A DNA stretch of 64,000 nt from Streptomyces sp. NWU339 (GCF_003143855.1 NZ_QFRK01000011.1:163924-227923); one strand, 5' to 3'; shown: positions 44,098-52,836, counted from the stretch's first letter. A program made the numbers and translations. The notes: generated by a model from the letters alone, not told the origin.

Positions 44098-44562
44098 ATG
44101 GGCGATCAGGTGCGTTTACGAGACGTCGGACAGGCCGGTCTGGAGGAGTTCTTCGCGCAGGAGCACGATCCCGAGGCCGTCCAGCGGTCGAATTTCCCGC
44201 CCCGGGAACGGGAAGCCTTCATGACCCACTGGACGACGAAGGTCCTCGGGGACCCCACCGTCTTCGTGCAGGCCGTCACCGTCGACGGGGAACTGGCGGG
44301 CAACGTGGTGGCGTGGTGGGGCGAGGGACGGCGCTTCATCGGATACTGGCTCGGCAGGCGGTACTGGGGGCGGGGCATCGGTACGCGGGCACTGGCGCTG
44401 TTCCTGGAACGGGAGAAGGCCCGCCCCCTGCACGCCGACCCCTTCGTCGGGAACACCGGCTCGGTGCGACTGCTGGAGAAACACGGCTTCCGGCGTACCG
44501 GGACGGTTTGGTACGGAGAGCATGAGCACATCATGTTGACGCTCGACGAGAACTCCACCTGA
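44098..44562 (+). CDS. GNAT-family N-acetyltransferase
   Basis: A 154-residue acetyl-CoA-dependent acetyltransferase. ATG 44098 (MGDQVRLRDVGQAGLEEFF) fits the fold; the longer frame from 43873 adds non-homologous residues. Motifs: VTVDGELAGNVVAWW, then the acetyl-CoA loop YWLGRRYWGRGIGTRALALF (R/Q-x2-G-x-G/A), and VGNTGSVRLLEKHGFRRTGT near the C-terminus, typical of RimJ/RimL-like enzymes. Substrate cannot be deduced. It converges with the thioester-protein gene on the minus strand. Confidence 0.92.
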   Translation: MGDQVRLRDVGQAGLEEFFAQEHDPEAVQRSNFPPREREAFMTHWTTKVLGDPTVFVQAVTVDGELAGNVVAWWGEGRRFIGYWLGRRYWGRGIGTRALALFLEREKARPLHADPFVGNTGSVRLLEKHGFRRTGTVWYGEHEHIMLTLDENST

Positions 44563-44591
44563 GCCCACCGCTCACCGTTCACCTGACGCGG

Positions 44592-44608
44592 GGGACGGCT
44601 GTGAGCCG
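44592..44608. terminator. Weak hairpin between convergent genes
   Basis: GACGGCT pairs with AGCCGTC around GTG, 30 bp after the acetyltransferase stop. No U tract. The remaining gap to 44786 shows nothing else convincing. Confidence 0.35.
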
Positions 44609-44786
44609 TCGGCACCGTCCAGGTGTGTTGACCGGGCTGCTCCTGCCCCGGAGCTCACCGGGACGGAGCAGCGCTCGCGGTGCCGTTCGTCGGGGCGTGA
44701 CCGATTCGTCGTTCACGGCCGCGCCCCGGCCTTCGAAGTGGGTGCCGTCTCCGGTCCGACTGTGGACGGACACCGCCCGTGCCGGT

Positions 44787-46247
44787 TCAGCTCTCCCGGG
44801 CCGTCTCGCGCTGGCGGGTGATGACCAGGGCCGCGCCGCCGAGGACGACCAGGGTGATGGCGGTGCCGACGATCCAGGGGGTGATGCCCGAGGCGCCGGT
44901 CTCGGCGAGGTTGACGTCGGTGGCCGTGCCGCCCACGGGGGTGGGGGTGGGCCCGCTGAGGGTCTGGACGTCCACGCCGGTCTCGGCGGCCCGGGTCCGG
45001 CAGTCGAGCATGCCGGTGAACCGCTTCTCGAAGCCGTCCGAGCCCCGGACCGTGAAGTCGTACGCCCGGTCCTCGGCCAGCGGGACCGTCACCGTGCGGG
45101 ACTCGCCCGGCTCGACGGTGTACTCGCGCTCCGCGAGCTCGAAGGTGAAGGGCTCGTCGTCCTGGTTGACAGCGGTGACGTCGACGCCGCCCTCGGCGCA
45201 GTTCGTCCGGGCGGACACCGCCGGTATCGCGCCCCGCTCCGCCCAGGTCGCGCTCGCCGTCGCGGAGACCGTCGAGGTGCTGGAGCCGGCCAGGATCTGG
45301 GTCTGGCTGCGGCTGTCGGAGGCGAAGGCCCGGCCGACCGGCACGGTGGTCGATGCCTGCGCGGTCAGCTCGACCGTGTCCGCCGGCGCGTCCTCGGGTA
45401 TCTCGAAGAACACCTTGCCGCCGTCCGTCGCCGTGGTGACGGGCTCACCGTCCCGGTCGACGATCCGCACCCCGCTCGTGGCGGCGTCCGCCGGCGGTGA
45501 CACCGTCACGCTGTCCGCGTCCGTGCGCACCGTCACCGGGCCGAGCAGCTCACCCGGACGGCCGGAGACGGCCGGCGGCTCCAGGGTCAGCGACGCCCTC
45601 GGCTCCGGCTGGTTCCGGGCGCTCTTCTCCAGGTAGTCCGCGAGCTGCTCCGCCTGGGGGTCCACGGCCTCCACGTCCACGTCGTCGGAGTAGCGCCAGA
45701 TCGCCACCTGCGTACCGGCCGCCGCGTCCTGCTCGGTGAGCTGGCCCCGGACGCCCGCCCGGTCGGCGAGCGCCGCGAGGTCGTTCACCTGGGGGTAGGA
45801 GTTGCGCAGGATCCAGCGGATCCGGCCGGCGTCCTCGTTGGCGCCCAGCGAGGTGCCGTTCCACGCGGTCTCGTAGTACTTCGCGTCCGTCTGCGTGGGG
45901 GTGTGGATGTCGACGCAGTAGGTCTGCAGCATGCCGCCGCCCTCGACGGACATCTCGAACAGTCCCGCCGACACCCGCTGGTCCCCGACGGCGCCGTGGA
46001 TCACGGCCTCGCCGTACGTCTTCAGGCCCTCCACCGTCGCGGCCGCCCCGCCCTCACCGCGCGCCACGCCGGGAGCGCCAGGAGTGGCGGCAGCCGTCCC
46101 GGCGCCGGCCAGCACACCGGCGGCGACGAGTCCGGACACCAGCGTCCCGGCGGCGAGACGGGTCACCGTCGCACGCCGAAGCACGGACGACACAGAGCAC
46201 GCAGAGAACACAGAGCACGCAGACAACTCAGAGAACGCCGCAAACAC
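44787..46247 (-). CDS. Sortase-anchored surface protein with Cys-Gln thioester domain
   Basis: A 486-residue wall protein. GTG 46247 is chosen for GGAGGGG six bases upstream, giving an extended signal peptide (basic n-region, then GTLVSGLVAAGVLAGAGTAA); GTG 46184 is a shorter alternative without ribosome site. The thioester domain (about 75-220) has the Cys in QTYCVDIHTP and the Gln in GTQVAIWRY, which in this family form an internal thioester that bonds covalently to targets. Two beta-sandwich domains follow. The C-terminus has LAETG, a TM segment (ITPWIVGTAITLVVLGGAAL) and RQRETARES, a class E sortase signal as in long chaplins. Confidence 0.9.
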   Translation of the reverse strand: MFAAFSELSACSVFSACSVSSVLRRATVTRLAAGTLVSGLVAAGVLAGAGTAAATPGAPGVARGEGGAAATVEGLKTYGEAVIHGAVGDQRVSAGLFEMSVEGGGMLQTYCVDIHTPTQTDAKYYETAWNGTSLGANEDAGRIRWILRNSYPQVNDLAALADRAGVRGQLTEQDAAAGTQVAIWRYSDDVDVEAVDPQAEQLADYLEKSARNQPEPRASLTLEPPAVSGRPGELLGPVTVRTDADSVTVSPPADAATSGVRIVDRDGEPVTTATDGGKVFFEIPEDAPADTVELTAQASTTVPVGRAFASDSRSQTQILAGSSTSTVSATASATWAERGAIPAVSARTNCAEGGVDVTAVNQDDEPFTFELAEREYTVEPGESRTVTVPLAEDRAYDFTVRGSDGFEKRFTGMLDCRTRAAETGVDVQTLSGPTPTPVGGTATDVNLAETGASGITPWIVGTAITLVVLGGAALVITRQRETARES

Positions 46248-46527
46248 CGATTTCCCCTCCGAGCGGGACCCGTTAGACGTGGGGGGACGGGCCCCACCAG
46301 CAGAATCACCGGCCCCGAGAGCCCCGGGAGCCATGCCCGGCATCCTAAGTACGCCTCGGAGCACGCCTGTCGATGATCAGCTCGGAGGCATGATCCGACT
46401 CGCAATCGTTATCGCCGACGCGGGCACGAACAGGGCTTGTCGACAAATCCACCCGGGACCGTTCCTCATCCAACCGTCGATAAGCCGCACTTCGGTCAGC
46501 CGCGTCGCCGGGGCCCGACCGGTGACA

Positions 46528-47055
46528 TCACGTCACCATGGCCGGTTCCGGTGTTCGTTGGGCGGCGACGGTCCCGGACCCGGCGACCGCACCCGCGGCT
46601 TCGGCCGTCTCGGCTCCCCCACCGGAGGCGGCCGTGTCGCCCGCTCCGGTCTCCCAGGCGGGCTCCGGCCGGTCCGGGGATGCCTGCTGCTCCGGCCGGC
46701 CCGAGCGCCGGAACGCCGACGTGCCCCGGGCCAGGTCATGGCCGATCGCCACCGCCTCGATGTCCGCCGAGGTGCGGCCCTGCTGCCCCTCGCGGGTCTC
46801 CGTGCGGACCTTCAGCCGCCCCCGCACCAGCACGGGTTCGCCCACCGACAGCGAGGCCATGGTGTTGGTGGCGAGCTGCCGGTTGGCCCACACCGTGAAG
46901 AAGTTGGTGTGGCCGTCCGCCCACGCGCTCTTCTCCCGGCTCCAGTACCGCGAGGTGACCGCCAGCCGGAACCTCGCCACCGGTCCGGACGCCGTCTCCC
47001 GGTACACCGGCCGCGTCGCCACGTTGCCCACCGCGCAGATCGTCGTCTCGTTCAT
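46528..47055 (-). CDS. ssbB: Single-stranded DNA-binding protein, SsbB-type paralogue
   Basis: A 175-residue protein. ATG 47055 has GGGGAGG upstream. The OB fold spans about 1-110 (ETTICAVGNVATRPVYRE, FFTVWANRQLATNTMASL, VLVRGRLKVRTETREGQ). The C-terminal 65 residues are Ala/Gly/Pro-rich and end EPAMVT, without the acidic DDDIPF-type tip of housekeeping SsbA that recruits repair proteins. In S. coelicolor the SsbB paralogue matters for chromosome segregation during sporulation. The neighbouring dynamin-like GTPase genes agree with the ssbB context as I recall it. Confidence 0.87.
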   Translation of the reverse strand: MNETTICAVGNVATRPVYRETASGPVARFRLAVTSRYWSREKSAWADGHTNFFTVWANRQLATNTMASLSVGEPVLVRGRLKVRTETREGQQGRTSADIEAVAIGHDLARGTSAFRRSGRPEQQASPDRPEPAWETGAGDTAASGGGAETAEAAGAVAGSGTVAAQRTPEPAMVT

Positions 47056-47232
47056 CGTGCCTGCCTCCCCCGTCCTGACGCCGGCACCGGCGCCGGGCGG
47101 ATACGCGTACGGGCCCGCCCCGTACGGATGCGAGTCAGACTGCCTCCTTCGGGCCGGTCCCGCTGAGGCCTGTGGACCACCACCGCACTGTGGACAACTC
47201 CGCCACCCGTACGAGTCGCGATGCCGGAGGCC

Positions 47233-49140
47233 TCAGTTCACCCCGGCACCCGCCCCCACCACCCGCCCGTACTGCTCCCGTACCTCCCGGTACCGCAGCA
47301 GCTCCGCCGCCACCGGGTCCAGGACGCGGGCCCGTCCGCACCCCGCGGCCGCCTCCCGCAACCGTCTCTCCGCCTCCTGCCCGTGCCGCCGGGCCGGACC
47401 GCGGGCGGCCATCCGGCAGCTCCACTCGATGAGCGGCCCGCCGACGATGCCGCTCACCATCAGCAGCACCGGTACCCCCAGGTTCGGCGACATGAATCCG
47501 ATGATCTGGCCCAGCAGCCACAGCCCGCCGACGAACTGGAGGATCGTCATGGACGCCTGGGCGAGCACGGCCACCGGCCACCACCCGGGCCGCGGCGGCC
47601 GCCCCGGCGGCAGGCTCGCGCGCACGGCGAGGGCGTCCAGCGTCTCGGGCAGCCCCTGGGAGCCCCGTACGGCGGCCTCGCGCACCGCCTGCGCCCAGGG
47701 CGCGGGCAGGCCGTCCGAGGCACGGTCGGACACCGTGCGCACCGCCTGTTCCACCCGCTGCCGGGCCGTGACCTCCTGATCGGGCTGCGTCCGCTGCGGG
47801 AACTTCCCGGTGGGCGGCCCTCCCCGGCCCTGGCACCAGCGCCACAGCCGCAGCCACGGGGTGCCGCACGCGCGGTTGGCGTTGCGCAGCCACGCGCGTT
47901 CGGCCGCCTCGCCCGCCGCGCCGGCGCCCACGGCGTCCGCGAGCCGGTCCGAGAACTCCTCCCGCGCCTCCTCGCTCAGCCCGGCCCGCCGGCGGTTGGC
48001 GTAGACGGGCCACAGCCGGGCGGCGGCGACGTCGACGTCCGCGCCGATACGGCGGCCCGCGGCTCCGCGTTCGGCCACGAACCGGCCGAGCGCCTCCCGC
48101 AGCTCGTCGACCCCCTCGCCGGTGAGCGCGGACAGCGCGAGCACCGTCGTGCCGGGTTCCCCGTACTCGCCCAGGGCGATGCCGTCCTCGTCGAGCAGCC
48201 GCCGCAGATCGTCCAGGACCTGCTCGGCGGCCTCCCCGGGGAGCCGGTCGATCTGGTTGAGGACGACGAACATGACCTCCGCGTGGGCGGACATGGGCCG
48301 CAGATAGCGCTCGTGCAGCATCGCGTCGGCGTACTTCTCGGGGTCGACGACCCAGATGACCGCGTCGACCATGGCCAGCACCCGGTCCACCTGTTCGCGG
48401 TGCTGCACGGCCGCCGAGTCGTGGTCCGGCAGGTCGACGAGGACGAGTCCGCGCAGCTGGTCGTCCGCGTCCGCCATCGCCTGCAGCGGGCGGCGGCGCA
48501 ACCGGGGCGGGATGCCGAGCCGTTCGATGAGGCTCGCGGCGCCGTCGCTCCAACTGCACGCGACGGGCGCGGCGGTGGTCGGCCGCCGTACGCCGGTCTC
48601 CGAGATGGCGACCCCGGCCAGCGCGTTGAACAGCTGCGACTTGCCACTGCCCGTCGCGCCCGCGATGGCGACCACGGTGTGCTGCCCGGAGAGCCGTCGT
48701 CGCGCGGCGGCCGCGTCGAGGACCCGGCTCGCCCCGGCCAGCGTCCGGTTGTCGAGCCTGGCCCGGGACAGTCCCACCAGCTCGTGCAACGCGTCCAGCC
48801 GCGAGAGCAGCGGCGGGTCGTACGTCAGGGGGGTCACGGTCTGCGGCGCGGGCTTCCGGGCCTCCAGCACGGTGGACCGCTCGATCCCGGCGGTCCCGGT
48901 CCCGGCGGTCCCGGTCCCCCGCCGCGCGATCAGCCCGTCGTCCCAGGGGGCCTGCGAGGCCGGCCCCTCCGAGGGCCCCCCGCCCCTGTCGCCCCCGTGC
49001 TCGTCGTCCCCGTACCCGTCGCCTCCCTCGTCCCCGTACTCGTCCTTCGCCTCCTGGGCCCCGGGGGACCCGGCCTCTGCGTCCGGGCGGTCGAAACGCT
49101 CGGGGTGCTCGGTGTGGTCCTGGTCAGTGACGGCGGTCAC
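47233..49140 (-). CDS. YfjP-family GTPase with C-terminal membrane helices
   Basis: A 635-residue protein. GTG 49140 follows AAGGAGAGG located in the end of the preceding gene, four bases after its stop. A disordered acidic N-terminus (about 1-110) is followed by a GTPase domain: P loop GATGSGKS, switch region with VRRPTTAAP, G3 DLPDHDS, G4 NQID. A helical middle region leads to two membrane segments (about 525-580; SMTILQFVGGLWLLGQIIGF and GVPVLLMVSGIVGG), then a helical tail. The pairing with a soluble GTPase and the membrane anchor suggest a dynamin-like or membrane-trafficking role. Function in Streptomyces is unproven to my knowledge. Confidence 0.9.
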   Translation of the reverse strand: MTAVTDQDHTEHPERFDRPDAEAGSPGAQEAKDEYGDEGGDGYGDDEHGGDRGGGPSEGPASQAPWDDGLIARRGTGTAGTGTAGIERSTVLEARKPAPQTVTPLTYDPPLLSRLDALHELVGLSRARLDNRTLAGASRVLDAAAARRRLSGQHTVVAIAGATGSGKSQLFNALAGVAISETGVRRPTTAAPVACSWSDGAASLIERLGIPPRLRRRPLQAMADADDQLRGLVLVDLPDHDSAAVQHREQVDRVLAMVDAVIWVVDPEKYADAMLHERYLRPMSAHAEVMFVVLNQIDRLPGEAAEQVLDDLRRLLDEDGIALGEYGEPGTTVLALSALTGEGVDELREALGRFVAERGAAGRRIGADVDVAAARLWPVYANRRRAGLSEEAREEFSDRLADAVGAGAAGEAAERAWLRNANRACGTPWLRLWRWCQGRGGPPTGKFPQRTQPDQEVTARQRVEQAVRTVSDRASDGLPAPWAQAVREAAVRGSQGLPETLDALAVRASLPPGRPPRPGWWPVAVLAQASMTILQFVGGLWLLGQIIGFMSPNLGVPVLLMVSGIVGGPLIEWSCRMAARGPARRHGQEAERRLREAAAGCGRARVLDPVAAELLRYREVREQYGRVVGAGAGVN

Positions 49141-49143
49141 CGG

Positions 49144-50748
49144 TCACCTCTCCTTCTGCAGTACGGACAACGCGGCGATGAGTTCGGCCTGGGGCTCGGG
49201 GTGCACCTCGAGCGCGTCGAGCGGCGCGAGCCGACGCTCGCGTTCGGTGTGCATGATCCGGTTCACGTGCTGGAGAAGCATCCGCCCGCCCCGGTCGCGC
49301 AGCCGCAACGCCCCGTGCGCGCCGATCCGTTCGGCGAGCTTCTCCCCCGCGGCCCACTCCCGGCGCCCGCTCAGCAACGCGGTGGCGGCCAGGGCGGCGA
49401 CCGTCTCGGGGTCCGGCGCTGCGGCACGGTCGAGTTCGCGTACCTCTTCCTCGGCGTACTCCTCCAGTTCGCGCCGCCACCGCCGTACGGCCAGCCCGAT
49501 CCGGTGCTCGGCGCCCTCCACCGCCCCGTCACGGTCGGTGAACTCGGGGGCGTTCGCGGCCGGTTCGCGCCGCCAGGCGGTGTCGACCCGCTCGTCGGCG
49601 GCGGTGACGGCGCACAGCAGCAGGGCTCCCAGGCTCTCCACGAGGGTGTCGAGGAGTTCAGCGGGAGTGCAGTCGAGCGGGAAGGCGCGCCACCGCTTGA
49701 GCGCGTCACCGGCGAGCACGGCCCCGGCCTGCAGTCGGCCGCGCAGCCGCGAGTGCTCGCTGTCGTACGCCCCGTCGACGGCGGAGGTGAGCCGCAGCGC
49801 GGCGGCGTGCTGCGCGGCGGCGGCACCGGCGAGTTCCGGCATGCGGGAGTCGAGGGAGTCGAGGATGCCCTGGGCGGTCCGTGCCATGACGTGCTCGCGG
49901 GCGGCGGGGTCCTGCGTCTGGTGGACGAGCCAGGTCCGCAGCGACGCCACCGCGGAGGCCGGCAGCAGCCCGCCGCCCCAGGCCGACTCGGGCAGCTCCG
50001 GCACGGTGAAGCGCGGTACGTGGCCGAGTCCGGCCTTGGTGAGCAGGGCGCCGTACTGCCGCGACACCTCGGACACGACCTGGTGGGGCACCCGGTCCAG
50101 GACGGTCACGAGGCTGACGTCGTACTCCTTGGCGGCGCGCAGCATGTGCCAGGGGACGGCGTCGGCGTAGCGGGCGGCGGTGGTGACCATGACCCAGATG
50201 TCCGCCGCGCAGATGAGTTCGGCGGCGAGGACGCGGTTGTCGGAGACGAGGGAGTCGATGTCGGGGGCGTCGAGCAGGGCGAGGCCGGGCGGGAGGCTGT
50301 CGGTGGTCTCGATGCGCAGCACGCGTGCGGGGTTCTCGCCGGGGAGCAGGTGGTCCTCGGCCTCCTGCTGGGGCACCCACACGCGGGTGAGGTCGGGCAG
50401 CACCCGCATCCCGCTGAACCAGTGGTGGTCCTCCGGATGGCAGACAAGCACCGGTGTGCGTGTCGTCGGCCGCAGCACCCCCGCCTCACTGACCCGCCGC
50501 CCGACGAGAGAGTTCACCAGGGTGGACTTTCCGGCCCCGGTGGATCCCCCGACGACGGCCAGCAACGGCGCTTGGGGCTCTCTCAGGCGGGGCACCAGAT
50601 AGTCATCGAGCTGCGCGAGCAGTTCGTCGCGGTTGGCACGCGCGCGTGGGGCCCCCGCCAGGGGCAGCGGGAAGCGTGCGGCGGCGACACGGTCGCGCAG
50701 GGCGGAGAGTGCGTCGAGCAGCTGAGGCCGTACGTCCAAGGTCACCAC
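49144..50748 (-). CDS. Dynamin-like/YfjP-type GTPase, soluble partner
   Basis: A 534-residue GTPase. GTG 50748 (VVTLDVRPQLLDALSALRDR) fits the conserved start; the frame continues upstream to 50871 without a ribosome site. P loop GGSTGAGKS, switch LRPTTRTPVLVCHP, G3 DAPDIDS, and a G4 with Asp in TVLDRVP rather than NKxD. The rest is helical (about 280-534). No membrane segment. Four bases separate it from the downstream membrane GTPase, so the two are a stoichiometric pair. A -10-like CATTCT just upstream of the start hints at a leaderless transcript. Confidence 0.9.
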   Translation of the reverse strand: MVTLDVRPQLLDALSALRDRVAAARFPLPLAGAPRARANRDELLAQLDDYLVPRLREPQAPLLAVVGGSTGAGKSTLVNSLVGRRVSEAGVLRPTTRTPVLVCHPEDHHWFSGMRVLPDLTRVWVPQQEAEDHLLPGENPARVLRIETTDSLPPGLALLDAPDIDSLVSDNRVLAAELICAADIWVMVTTAARYADAVPWHMLRAAKEYDVSLVTVLDRVPHQVVSEVSRQYGALLTKAGLGHVPRFTVPELPESAWGGGLLPASAVASLRTWLVHQTQDPAAREHVMARTAQGILDSLDSRMPELAGAAAAQHAAALRLTSAVDGAYDSEHSRLRGRLQAGAVLAGDALKRWRAFPLDCTPAELLDTLVESLGALLLCAVTAADERVDTAWRREPAANAPEFTDRDGAVEGAEHRIGLAVRRWRRELEEYAEEEVRELDRAAAPDPETVAALAATALLSGRREWAAGEKLAERIGAHGALRLRDRGGRMLLQHVNRIMHTERERRLAPLDALEVHPEPQAELIAALSVLQKER

Positions 50749-51069
50749 ATGCGAAGAATGCCCAATTTCAGGGGAATTCTGAAGCATATGAGCATGTCTG
50801 CGCGCCGGTCGGACACAAGGGATGGAAGGGACGACTGGGGCGCGGGTGCGGTCGAGGCATAACGAGTGCACAACACCCGATGCGCGAGAGGCCGAAAGCG
50901 GTGCACGATTCGTACCCGCCTGCGATTATCGGGACCGCTTCACCGGACCTCCACATCGAGCCGCGGAGGCGAAGCGACAGGGGCAAGGGCACGGGAGCCC
51001 TATCCTTGTCCCCGGCAACGTCAGGAACCGGCCACACCCGGGCACCACGACAGTGGCCACCACACCCGG
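50749..51069. other. Intergenic region upstream of the GTPase pair and the tRNA
   Basis: A 321-bp gap with the divergent start of the GTPase operon at one end and the tRNA gene at the other. The GTPase side is AT-richer than usual (50755-50810). No gene with acceptable coding bias was seen. Confidence 0.4.
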
Positions 51070-51142
51070 GCCCCCGTAGCTCAGTGGATAGAGCAGGCGC
51101 CTTCTAAGCGCTTGGCCGCAGGTTCGAGTCCTGCCGGGGGCG
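51070..51142 (+). tRNA. tRNA-Arg, anticodon UCU
   Basis: Complete cloverleaf: acceptor stem GCCCCCG/CGGGGGC (51070-51076 with 51135-51141), D arm with AGCTCAGTGGATAGAGC, anticodon stem GGCGC/GCGCT around loop CTTCTAA giving anticodon TCT for AGA, and T arm GCAGGTTCGAGTCCTGC. The 3' CCA is not encoded. AGA is a rare codon in such genomes. Confidence 0.96.
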
Positions 51143-51155
51143 CAAGTACCTTCTG

Positions 51156-51173
51156 ACCAGCGGAAACGCTGGT
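51156..51173 (+). terminator. Terminator of tRNA-Arg
   Basis: ACCAGCG pairs with CGCTGGT around a GAAA tetraloop, 13 bp after the tRNA, followed by CCTTCTT. Confidence 0.8.
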
Positions 51174-51180
51174 CCTTCTT

Positions 51181-51213
51181 CATTCTGGCTTCATTCTGGC
51201 TTCATTCTGGCTT
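51181..51213. repeat. Three perfect tandem copies of an 11-bp unit
   Basis: CATTCTGGCTT is repeated three times without gaps between the tRNA terminator and the decayed reductase gene. It could be a recombination or slippage trace at the pseudogene edge. Confidence 0.9.
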
Positions 51214-51220
51214 CGCTCTG

Positions 51221-51617
51221 GGAGGCCGGGACGGCTGGGACTTCCACCCGGACACCGGGGCGATCTACGGGGGCGCGTGACGGGGACCGGTGTTCGTGCT
51301 CACCCACCACCCGCAGGACGCGCAGCCCGCCGCGGGTGTGACGTTCCTGAGCTGCGACATCGCCGAGGCGGTCCGGATCGGGCTGGAGGCCGCGGACGGC
51401 AAGAACCTCGAGGTCTTCTCGCCCTCCATCGGCCGGCAACTGCTGGAACTCGGAGTGGTCGACGAGGTGAACCTGCACGTCGCGCCGGTACTGCTGGGTG
51501 ACGGGATCCGGTTGCTCGGCCGCCCCGGCAGCGCTCCCGTCCGGCTCGCACTGCTGAACGGCGACGCCCCCCTCGGCCCCGGTGAACGTGCGCTACCGCC
51601 CCGTCACGTCCACCTGA
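51221..51617 (+). pseudogene. Decayed dihydrofolate reductase/RibD C-terminal family gene
   Basis: The sequence reads as the C-terminal two thirds of a DHFR-like protein: RDGWDFHPDTGAIYGG, an in-frame TGA at 51278-51280, then GPVFVLTHHP, VTFLSCDIAEAVRIGLEAA and VDEVNLHVAPVLLGDGIRLL. Near 51580 the frame is lost; the natural ending VNVRYRPVTST with TGA at 51615-51617 is found in another frame. The N-terminal third is absent, replaced by 11-bp repeats next to the tRNA. So there are at least three lesions: 5' truncation, nonsense and frameshift. The piece 51290-51694 could still be translated but would lack the active-site start. Confidence 0.8.
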
Positions 51618-51766
51618 CCGGGCAGTCGGGGGAACTTATCAGGGCCGTTCGGGCTGAATATGCCCCATTGCCGGGATCGCCCATAAACGAATGATTGCGG
51701 GGAAAAGGCGCGATTGCTGGTAATCATGGACTGGTTCGCCCTCATTCCCCTGTACCGGAGCCGTCC

Positions 51767-52756
51767 ATGCGCACTGCCCCCACCGCCCAGATTCCACTGA
51801 ACGCACAGCGCCACGGGTCCACTCCCCCACCCTCGAAGCCGTCGGAGCCGTCGGAGCGGGTGGAGGAGCGGAGCCTCAGTTTCGAGGGTTTCGCGTACGG
51901 GTGCCGGATCGTCCATCAGAGCGCCCCACGAACGGCGCCGCTGCTGCTGCTCGGCGGCTCCTCCCAGGACCGGTACTCCTGGCAGGCACACGAGAAGTGG
52001 CTGGCTCCGCTCTGCACGCTGATCACCGTGGATCTTCCGGGATACGGCAGCGCGGACTTCCTGCCCTCCCGGTACGGCATCGACTTCCTCGCCGCCGCGG
52101 TCAAGCACATGCTGGTGGAGACCGGGATGCCGCAAGTGAACCTCTTCGGCGGCTGCTTCGGCGAAGTGGTCGGCCTCCGCTTCGCGCAACTGCATCCCGA
52201 GTTCGTCCGCCGCATCGTCTTCTGCGGCGCGGCGAAGCGCCTCCCCGAGATCTACACCGACGTCGTACCGCGCCTGTCGCACGCCTTCGAACGGGGCGAC
52301 ACCGATGCGGCCGTCGGCGGACTGGTGCGGTTGTTCATGTCGAACCCGGGCGCCGGCAAGGTCCGCAGGCACGCGGCCGTGACACGCCTCCTCCAGCGGC
52401 AGTTCATGAACCAGACGCCGGACGAGATCAAGAAGGCGCTCGAGCACAACACGAGATTGATGACGCACGGCTGCTACGAGCCCCTGCCCGTCCCCGACGT
52501 GCCGACCCTGGTGTTCACGGGGGAGTACGACACCCTGTGCACCCCCGAGATGGGCCGCGAGCTCGCCGCGACGATGCCCGCGGCGCGGTTCACGACCGTC
52601 AGGGAGGCGGACCACCTGGTCACCGTCGAACGCAGGGAGGAGTCGTCGGAGCTGATCGGCCGGTTCTGCACCGACCTCCCCATCGACGACCTGCCGTACT
52701 GCACCCCCGTGGAGTCACCGGGCGCCGAACTCGTCGACGTGACGCCGAGCCGATGA
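51767..52756 (+). CDS. Alpha/beta hydrolase with cysteine nucleophile
   Basis: A 329-residue cytoplasmic hydrolase. ATG 51767 has CGGAG six bases upstream. The alpha/beta fold is clear: PLLLLGGSSQDRYSW (oxyanion side), LITVDLPGYGSADF, nucleophile elbow LFGGCFGEVVGL, acid in LVFTGEYDTLCTPEM and His in READHLVTVER. The nucleophile elbow is G-x-C-x-G rather than the usual G-x-S-x-G, a swap known in dienelactone hydrolases, PHA synthases and some thioesterases. An unstructured Pro-rich start precedes the fold. It stands alone, and a palindromic terminator follows. Substrate unknown. Confidence 0.9.
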   Translation: MRTAPTAQIPLNAQRHGSTPPPSKPSEPSERVEERSLSFEGFAYGCRIVHQSAPRTAPLLLLGGSSQDRYSWQAHEKWLAPLCTLITVDLPGYGSADFLPSRYGIDFLAAAVKHMLVETGMPQVNLFGGCFGEVVGLRFAQLHPEFVRRIVFCGAAKRLPEIYTDVVPRLSHAFERGDTDAAVGGLVRLFMSNPGAGKVRRHAAVTRLLQRQFMNQTPDEIKKALEHNTRLMTHGCYEPLPVPDVPTLVFTGEYDTLCTPEMGRELAATMPAARFTTVREADHLVTVERREESSELIGRFCTDLPIDDLPYCTPVESPGAELVDVTPSR

Positions 52757-52764
52757 AGGACATA

Positions 52765-52808
52765 CGGAGAGTGGCCGGAACCCGATATCGGGTTCCGGCC
52801 ACTCTCCG
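52765..52808. terminator. 44-bp perfect palindrome between convergent genes
   Basis: Both 22-bp halves are exactly complementary, with centre CCCGATATCGGG. It lies 9 bp after the hydrolase stop and 28 bp after the stop of the minus-strand secreted protein, so it can terminate both. Confidence 0.85.
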
Positions 52809-52836
52809 CTGTGCGAGCGTCTTCGCGGTACGGACG

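Noticed and set aside
51070..51142. att duplication of the tRNA-Arg 3' end marking an integrated element
   Set aside because: No second copy of the T arm/acceptor sequence was seen in the rest of the window, and no integrase gene is present.
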